DNA from: Palsa-1233 sp031367105
GTDB taxonomy: Bacteria; Gemmatimonadota; Gemmatimonadetes; Gemmatimonadales; GWC2-71-9
NCBI GenBank assembly: GCA_031367105.1
Contig: JANLPG010000096.1
Span: 1 to 10,861 of the forward strand
Length of the DNA: 10,861 nt
Direction: 5' to 3'
Numbering within the stretch: position 1 is the first letter of the stretch; each line of letters begins with the position of its first letter. Under the pieces are notes generated by a model. The model worked only from the letters and a program-made list of their open reading frames with translations, had not been told where the DNA came from and made no database searches. Below are positions 6,118 through 10,861 of the stretch, one piece after another. A program made the translations under genes and the position numbers.

Positions 6118-6169
6118 TCAAGTCGACCGCGCCAGTCAGCGCCGGCCGCCCCTCCCCGGAGTATCTTCT
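6091..6169. repeat. Spaced 10-base inverted repeat between antitoxin and tkt
   Basis: AGAAGATACT (6091-6100) is matched by its exact reverse complement AGTATCTTCT (6160-6169), 59 bases apart. The left copy contains the predicted -10 of the toxin-antitoxin promoter, and the right copy presents the same TATCTT hexamer (6162-6167) to the plus strand, 54 bases before the transketolase start. The right copy could therefore be a -10 for tkt, but no good -35 precedes it (GC-rich 6139-6144). Confidence 0.45.
6093..6121 (-). promoter_or_regulatory. Promoter of the toxin-antitoxin operon
   Basis: On the minus strand TTGATG (6116-6121) is followed by exactly 17 bases and then TATCTT (6093-6098). Each hexamer has 4 of 6 consensus sigma-70 matches. 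Transcription would start near 6086, giving a leader of about 22 bases that holds the TTGGAG ribosome site before the antitoxin ATG. The overlap with the ACTGGTCA repeats supports it as a regulated promoter. Predicted, not measured. Confidence 0.6.
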
Positions 6170-6220
6170 TTCGGCGCCGGGACCTCCTCGGGCCGACATC
6201 ACCCCGAGCCCCAACATCCC

Positions 6221-8212
6221 GTGACCGCTGCCATTCGTCCGTCTGTTGACTCCCCCGCCGCCTGGCTGACTATCAATTCGCTCCGCGTCCTCGCGATGGA
6301 TGCGGTCGAACAGGCGAACTCCGGACATCCAGGCACCCCGATGGCGCTCGCCCCGGTGGCCTACGTGCTCTGGCGTCGCCACCTGAAGCACGCCCCGCAC
6401 GATCCGCACTGGGCCGATCGCGACCGCTTCGTGCTGTCGTGCGGTCACGCTTCGATGCTGATCTACGGGTTGCTTCACCTCTCGGGCTACGACCTCACCC
6501 TCGACGACATCAAGCAGTTCCGGCAGTGGGAATCGAAGACGCCGGGTCACCCCGAGCGCGGCCACACCGTCGGCGTCGAAACCACGACTGGCCCACTCGG
6601 CCAGGGGATCGGCAACTCCGTCGGAATGGCAATCGCCGAACGGTTGCTCGCCGCCCAATTCAACCAACCCGGCGCCGAGATCGTCAACCATCGTACCTGG
6701 GTGCTCGCCTCCGACGGCGATATGATGGAAGGCGTTGCCAGCGAAGCGGCCTCCCTCGCCGGGCATCTCGCTCTCGGCAAGCTGACGGTGATCTACGACG
6801 ACAACCGCATCACCATCGACGGCCGCACCGATATCGCCTTCACCGAGGATGTCGGCGCACGCTACGCCGCCTACGGCTGGAATGTACTGCACGTGGGTAA
6901 TGGCAACGATCTCGAGGCGATCGACCAGGCACTGACGGCCGCCGCTGCCCAACAGGCGAAGCCGACGCTGATCGTCCTGCGCACCGTGATCGGCGACCCG
7001 GCCCCGACCAAGCGCGACACGCCCAAGGCGCACGGCGAACCGCTCGGCAAGGAGGAGATCGCCAGGACCAAGGCGATCCTCAACTGGCCGACCGAGCCGT
7101 TCCACGTCGCGCCCGAGGCCTACGATGAGATGCGCCCGATGGTGGCGCGCGGCGACGCGTTGGTGAACGACTGGAACTCCCTGCTCCAGGCCCATCCAGA
7201 GGCTGCAGCGTTCACGGCGCAGCTGGCGGGCGACCTCCCTGACGGCTGGGATGCCGCATTGCCCGACCTGAGCGCGGAATCGCTCGCCACCCGGCAGGCG
7301 TCGCAGAAGGCGCTGGCGGTCCTCGCCGCGAGCGTTCCGGGAATGGCCGGCGGCTCCGCCGACCTCGGCGGCAGCAACGGAACCAATATCAGTGTCGGCG
7401 AAGCGTTCGAGCCAGGTCGCGCGGGCACCCGGATTCACTGGGGTGTACGTGAGCACGGAATGTGTGCGGCACTCAACGGATTGGCGGCGCACGGCGGCAT
7501 TCGACCCTACGGCGCCACCTTCCTGATCTTCACCGATTACTGCAAGCCATCGATTCGCCTCGCGGCGCTGATGGCTTTGCCCACGCTATACATCCTCACC
7601 CACGACTCCATCGGCCTCGGCGAGGACGGCCCCACCCACCAGCCGATCGAGCAGCTTGCAATGCTGCGCGCCATCCCGGGGATGACCACGCTACGCCCGG
7701 GCGATGCCGCCGAAACCGTGGCGGCGTGGCGCACGGCGATCGCGCATCGGAGCGGTCCGGTCGCGCTGATCCTCACCCGTCAGAAATTGCCGGCGCTCAC
7801 CCGTGCTGCCGATCCCGTGAGCGAGACTGCACGCGGTGCCTACATCCTCCACGAGCCGGCCACCACGCCGCGCGCCATCGTCATCGCGACCGGATCTGAA
7901 CTCTCGCTGGCGGTGGCAGCCGCGGAATCGCTCGACGCCGAAGGGATCCCGACCCGCGTCGTCTCGATGCCATCGTGGGAACTGTTCGCGGCACAGGACG
8001 CCAGCTGGCGTGACCGGGTGCTGCCACCCGCCATCACGGCGCGCGTCTCGATCGAAGCGGGCAGCACCTTCGGCTGGATGCAGTGGGTGGGCTCCGGAGG
8101 CAGCAGCATCGGAATCAACCATTTCGGCGCCTCGGCTCCGGCAGAGACGCTCTTCAAGGAATTCGGATTTACCGCCGAGCAGGTGGCCAAGGCCATTCGC
8201 TCGCTCGTCTGA
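6221..8212 (+). CDS. tkt: Transketolase
   Basis: A 663-residue thiamine-diphosphate enzyme that moves two-carbon ketol units between sugar phosphates in the pentose phosphate pathway. Landmarks in order: SGHPG (34-38, His36), CGHAS (74-78), GPLGQG (124-129), the ThDP/metal motif SDGDMMEG (164-171) ending at DDN (193-195), the pyrimidine-domain HWGVREHGMCAALNG with catalytic Glu411, and GLGEDGPTHQPIE (465-477). The length is standard. The GTG at 6221 is the first in-frame start; the next internal ATG (6296) would cut the conserved INSLRVLAMDAV lead-in, so GTG is preferred although no clear Shine-Dalgarno precedes it. It is divergent from the antitoxin, with a 156-base shared control region, and followed 16 bases later by transaldolase. 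All motifs are intact. Confidence 0.97.
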   Translation: MTAAIRPSVDSPAAWLTINSLRVLAMDAVEQANSGHPGTPMALAPVAYVLWRRHLKHAPHDPHWADRDRFVLSCGHASMLIYGLLHLSGYDLTLDDIKQFRQWESKTPGHPERGHTVGVETTTGPLGQGIGNSVGMAIAERLLAAQFNQPGAEIVNHRTWVLASDGDMMEGVASEAASLAGHLALGKLTVIYDDNRITIDGRTDIAFTEDVGARYAAYGWNVLHVGNGNDLEAIDQALTAAAAQQAKPTLIVLRTVIGDPAPTKRDTPKAHGEPLGKEEIARTKAILNWPTEPFHVAPEAYDEMRPMVARGDALVNDWNSLLQAHPEAAAFTAQLAGDLPDGWDAALPDLSAESLATRQASQKALAVLAASVPGMAGGSADLGGSNGTNISVGEAFEPGRAGTRIHWGVREHGMCAALNGLAAHGGIRPYGATFLIFTDYCKPSIRLAALMALPTLYILTHDSIGLGEDGPTHQPIEQLAMLRAIPGMTTLRPGDAAETVAAWRTAIAHRSGPVALILTRQKLPALTRAADPVSETARGAYILHEPATTPRAIVIATGSELSLAVAAAESLDAEGIPTRVVSMPSWELFAAQDASWRDRVLPPAITARVSIEAGSTFGWMQWVGSGGSSIGINHFGASAPAETLFKEFGFTAEQVAKAIRSLV

Positions 8213-8217
8213 CCTGC

Positions 8218-8223
8218 AAGAGG
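8218..8223 (+). promoter_or_regulatory. Ribosome-binding site of transaldolase
   Basis: AAGAGG lies 5 bases before the ATG at 8229. It decides the start against the much longer open frame that reaches back to 7836 inside transketolase. Confidence 0.7.
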
Positions 8224-8228
8224 TTGCA

Positions 8229-9338
8229 ATGCCCAATCCACTGACCCGCCTCGGCGCCCTCGGCCAGAGCCCCTGGTATGACTTCATCACCCGTGATCTG
8301 GTGCACTCCGGCGAACTCGCGCGACTGATCGGCGAGGAGGGGCTTCGCGGGATGACCTCGAACCCGACGATCTTCGAGAAGGCAATCGCCGGGAGCGGCG
8401 ATTACGACGATGATATCCGTCGCCTCGCCGCCACCGGCGCCACGCCGGCCGAGATCGTCGAAAGCTGTATGGTGGCCGACGTCCAGGCGGCGTGCGACGT
8501 CTTCCGCCCAGTCTACGATGCCGATGGTCACGGCGATGGGACCGTCTCGATCGAGGTTGCTCCAACGCTGGCGCACGACACCGCAGGCACCATTGCCGAG
8601 GCAGAACGCCTCTGGGCGCGGGTGGATCGCCCGAACGTGATGATCAAGATCCCCGGCACGCTGGCCGGCCTTCCGGCGATCACCCACTGCCTGAGCCAGG
8701 GCATCAATATCAACGTGACCCTGCTCTTCTCCGTCGCACGGTATCGTCAGGTGGTCGACGCATTTCTCAGTGGACTGGAGCAACGCGTGACAGCGGGTGG
8801 ACAGATCAACGCGCTCCATTCGGTGGCGTCGTTCTTCGTCAGCCGGGTCGATGGCCAGACCGATGCTGCACTTGCACCGCTGGGCGCTGTCGGCGCTCCA
8901 TACCACGCCAGGCTCGCCATCGCCAATGCCATCGTCGCCTATGCGGCCTTCGGTGAATCGCTGCTGACACCGCGCTGGCAGGCACTTGCCGGCCGCGGTG
9001 CCAAGGCGCAGCGCCCTCTCTGGGCCTCGACCAGCACCAAGGACCCGAAGCTTCCGGACACCCTGTATATCGACGCACTGATTGCACCCGATACGGTCAA
9101 CACCATCCCGCCAGACACCTATCGCGCCTACCTCGCTCACGGTGATCCGCACGTGCGGATCACGCCGCAGTCGGAGGTCGAGGCGGCCAGGCTGCTCGCC
9201 GGGTACGCCGCGCTCGGTGTCCGGCCCCTCGCGGACATCACCAGTTTCCTGGAAGACGATGGTGTCTCCAAGTTCGCTGCCAGCTGGCATTCCCTGCTTG
9301 ACCGCGTGCAACAGAAGGCCGGCGCCCTCGTCGGCTGA
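8229..9338 (+). CDS. tal: Transaldolase
   Basis: A 369-residue transaldolase of the long (~370 residue) bacterial subfamily. It transfers dihydroxyacetone units from sedoheptulose 7-phosphate to glyceraldehyde 3-phosphate. MTSNPTIFEKAI (42-53) is the family signature, NVMIKIPGT carries the Schiff-base Lys140, GININVTLLFS and SVASFFVSRVD are the following barrel strands, and WASTSTKDP near residue 260 is also typical. The C-terminus (ITSFLEDDGVSKFAASW) fits the subfamily. There is no fused glucose-6-phosphate isomerase domain, which some relatives carry. It lies 16 bases after tkt, and the two together complete the carbon-rearranging branch of the pathway and supply erythrose 4-phosphate, ribose 5-phosphate and glyceraldehyde 3-phosphate. 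The ATG is fixed by the AAGAGG site. Confidence 0.96.
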   Translation: MPNPLTRLGALGQSPWYDFITRDLVHSGELARLIGEEGLRGMTSNPTIFEKAIAGSGDYDDDIRRLAATGATPAEIVESCMVADVQAACDVFRPVYDADGHGDGTVSIEVAPTLAHDTAGTIAEAERLWARVDRPNVMIKIPGTLAGLPAITHCLSQGININVTLLFSVARYRQVVDAFLSGLEQRVTAGGQINALHSVASFFVSRVDGQTDAALAPLGAVGAPYHARLAIANAIVAYAAFGESLLTPRWQALAGRGAKAQRPLWASTSTKDPKLPDTLYIDALIAPDTVNTIPPDTYRAYLAHGDPHVRITPQSEVEAARLLAGYAALGVRPLADITSFLEDDGVSKFAASWHSLLDRVQQKAGALVG

Positions 9339-9348
9339 TTCCCACCCG

Positions 9349-9354
9349 AAGGAG
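9349..9354 (+). promoter_or_regulatory. Strong ribosome-binding site of the symporter
   Basis: AAGGAG lies 5 bases before the ATG at 9360, in the 21-base gap after transaldolase. It is the best Shine-Dalgarno in the window. Confidence 0.75.
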
Positions 9355-9359
9355 TTGTC

Positions 9360-10610
9360 ATGCTGAGTGGCCTGCGAAAGATCTCGCTGACCAGGTGGAT
9401 CATCATCTCGATGATCATCGGTGTCACCATCGGCTGGCTCGACAACGAGGTGTGGACGAGCACCGACGTCGGCTCCTACCTCGCTCCGATCTCGGCGATC
9501 TTTCTCCGGATGATCAAGTCGATCGTGGTGCCACTGATCTTCGGCTCACTCGTGGTTGGCATCGCCGGGCACGGCGACGACCTCAAGCGCGTCGGGCGAC
9601 TCGCCTTCCGCAGCATCCTCTATTTCGAGATCGTCACGACGCTGGCGCTCGTCATCGGGCTCACCGCGGTCAACCTGGTCAAGCCGGGTGCGGGGATCAC
9701 CCTGAGCGCGTCGGTCGAGACCGGACAGCAACTGGCCCAGACCAAGCCCACCGTGATGAGCGTGCTGGAGCACACCGTCCCGGCGTCGTTTTTCGACGCG
9801 GCCGCCAAGAATGAAGTGCTGCAGGTGGTGTTCTTTTCGCTGATTTTTGCCATCGCGCTGGCTCAGGTCAAGGGAAAGCCGAAGGAGATGATGCTCGGTT
9901 TCTGCGGCTCGCTCTCCGAGGTCATGTTCAAATTCACCGGTATCGTGATGCTGTTCGCTCCCTTCGGCATCGGTGCGGCGATCGCGATCACCATCGGCCA
10001 CAGCGGGCTCGGGGTGCTCCGCAACCTCGGGGCACTCGTGCTGACGCTGTATGGCGCCCTCATCGTCTTCGTGCTGCTCGTGCTGCTGCCCGTGGCGCTG
10101 ATTGCCAAGGTGCCGATCAAGCTGTTCTGGAGGTGGGTCAAGGAGCCCTACCTCATCGCCTTCTCCACCGCCTCCTCTGAAGCGGCACTCCCGCTGGCGA
10201 TGGAGAACCTGGAGAAGATGGGCGTACCCAAGCGGATCGTCGCCTTCGTGCTCCCGACCGGCTACTCCTTCAACCTCGATGGCTCCACGCTCTACCTCGC
10301 GGTCGCGTCCGTCTTCGTGGCGCAGGCAGCCGGGATCGATATGACGCTGGGCACCCAGATCGGCATGATGCTGACGTTGATGCTCACCTCCAAGGGAGTC
10401 GCAGCAGTTCCCCGCGCATCGTTGGTGATTCTCTCCGGTGCCCTTGCAATGTACGGATTGCCGCTTGAGGGTGTCGCCGTCATTCTCGGCGTCGACGCGG
10501 TGATGGATATGGCGCGGACCTCGGTCAACCTCCTCGGCAACTGCCTTGCCTCAGTCGTGATGGCGCGGTGGGAAGGCGACTTCCATCCGCCGGTCGAAGC
10601 AGGGGGCTAA
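9360..10610 (+). CDS. Dicarboxylate/amino-acid:cation symporter (DAACS, SLC1 family)
   Basis: A 416-residue inner-membrane transporter of the glutamate/aspartate/C4-dicarboxylate symporter family, with about eight helices plus two re-entrant hairpins. Hairpin 1 carries STASSEAALP (269-278). TM7 carries FNLDGSTLY (304-312), the form of the NMDGT cation motif seen in many bacterial members. Hairpin 2 carries SKGVAAVPRAS (344-354). TM8 carries VDAVMDMARTSVNLLGN (378-394), whose Asp383, Arg386, Thr387 and Asn390 align by spacing with archaeal GltPh Asp394, Arg397, Thr398 and Asn401. The arginine implies an acidic substrate (glutamate, aspartate or a C4-dicarboxylate). Asn394 stands where GltPh has the Na1-site Asp405. 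Substrate and coupling ion are not decided by sequence. It lies 21 bases after tal and ends flush with the next gene, so it is probably in the tkt operon. Confidence 0.92.
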   Translation: MLSGLRKISLTRWIIISMIIGVTIGWLDNEVWTSTDVGSYLAPISAIFLRMIKSIVVPLIFGSLVVGIAGHGDDLKRVGRLAFRSILYFEIVTTLALVIGLTAVNLVKPGAGITLSASVETGQQLAQTKPTVMSVLEHTVPASFFDAAAKNEVLQVVFFSLIFAIALAQVKGKPKEMMLGFCGSLSEVMFKFTGIVMLFAPFGIGAAIAITIGHSGLGVLRNLGALVLTLYGALIVFVLLVLLPVALIAKVPIKLFWRWVKEPYLIAFSTASSEAALPLAMENLEKMGVPKRIVAFVLPTGYSFNLDGSTLYLAVASVFVAQAAGIDMTLGTQIGMMLTLMLTSKGVAAVPRASLVILSGALAMYGLPLEGVAVILGVDAVMDMARTSVNLLGNCLASVVMARWEGDFHPPVEAGG

Positions 10611-10861
10611 TTGCGCGCCGTGGCTCACCCCGCGCCCTGCGCGGCGTTCATCGCGTTCATCGTGACGCTCTCCCTCCTCCTCGCCACCCCGCTTGCAGCA
10701 CAGTCGCCGCTTGCGGAGGCGGAGGCCGCGGTCGCCTCCGGCCAGCCGTGGCGAGCGACACAACTGCTCACTCCTCTCCTTGCCACGCCAACGACCCGCA
10801 CCCCCGGAACCATCATCCTCGCCGCACGCGCAGCCGCTGGCTGGGAGGGGTGGCCGCTAGT
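10611..10861 (+). CDS. Exported protein, N-terminal part only
   Basis: The frame is open for 83 codons to the window edge. The first ~30 residues are a typical Sec signal peptide: a short basic start, the hydrophobic core FIAFIVTLSLLLATP, and a probable cut around LAAQ. The mature part begins SPLAEAEAAVASGQPWRATQLL, a helical, tetratricopeptide-like segment, followed by ILAARAAAGWEGW. This resembles the helical N-terminus of exported cell-wall lytic transglycosylases or other repeat proteins, but no catalytic motif is in view, so no function is assigned. The TTG at 10611 directly abuts the symporter stop (TAA 10608-10610) and AGGGGG at 10601-10606 is well placed for it. A GTG at 10620 is the alternative start but lies too far from that site. 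Confidence 0.65.
   Translation, partial: MRAVAHPAPCAAFIAFIVTLSLLLATPLAAQSPLAEAEAAVASGQPWRATQLLTPLLATPTTRTPGTIILAARAAAGWEGWPL

Noticed and set aside
6089..7492. 467-codon open frame on the minus strand opposite transketolase
   Set aside because: Mirror of transketolase codons; would also span the toxin-antitoxin operator region. No family resemblance.
7836..8228. N-terminal extension of transaldolase back into transketolase
   Set aside because: The extension is arginine/serine-rich noise; the ATG at 8229 has a proper ribosome-binding site and begins the conserved protein.
8169..9311. 380-codon open frame on the minus strand opposite transaldolase
   Set aside because: Shadow frame with no domain.
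10611..10861. Minus-strand open frames at the right edge
   Set aside because: The plus-strand frame has a clear signal peptide and a well-placed ribosome site following the symporter stop.

Overview
The window is high-GC bacterial DNA with dense, mostly overlapping genes. The likely source is a pigmented aerobic heterotroph. Gemmatimonadota or a similar high-GC phylum is my best guess, from the base composition, the light-sensor/crtI/crtB/acyltransferase cluster and the style of the signal peptide in the last gene. I cannot prove the phylum from this sequence. No RNA gene, insertion sequence, prophage or CRISPR array was seen.

Left edge, minus strand (1-897): a membrane protein of the DUF2269 type overlaps by 4 bases the start of a protein-kinase-like gene that runs off the window. 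The visible kinase lobe has lost its catalytic residues. The 156-base gap 898-1053 holds an AT-rich candidate promoter for this pair and a small dyad.

Carotenoid operon, minus strand (5123 down to 1054): a MerR-type regulator with an adenosylcobalamin-binding region (CarH family, a B12-based light sensor), then crtI (phytoene desaturase), crtB (phytoene synthase) and a PlsC-like acyltransferase. The genes are separated by 4, 2 and -4 bases, so they are almost certainly co-transcribed. The expected logic is that CarH represses in the dark and light releases it. CrtB then makes phytoene from geranylgeranyl diphosphate, CrtI desaturates it to a lycopene-type chromophore, and the acyltransferase may add or supply an acyl group. 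No cyclase, hydratase or glycosyltransferase is in view.

Toxin-antitoxin pair, minus strand (6064 down to 5334): a Phd/YefM-like antitoxin followed by a PIN-domain VapC-like toxin with an ATGA overlap. The promoter region carries three copies of ACTGGTCA laid over the predicted -35, spacer and start site, a convincing autoregulatory operator. The pair lies directly upstream of and co-directional with the carotenoid operon, with no clear terminator between them (5124-5333).

Right half, plus strand (6221 onward): transketolase and transaldolase, the two enzymes of the carbon-shuffling part of the non-oxidative pentose phosphate pathway, then a dicarboxylate/amino-acid:cation symporter, then the start of an exported protein whose TTG start abuts the symporter stop. 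These four are closely spaced (16, 21 and 0 bases) and probably form one operon. The core proteins belong to known families. The less ordinary points are the CarH variant lacking a photoproduct-ligand histidine, the dead-looking kinase lobe, the repeat-covered toxin-antitoxin promoter and an unassigned dyad upstream of carH.
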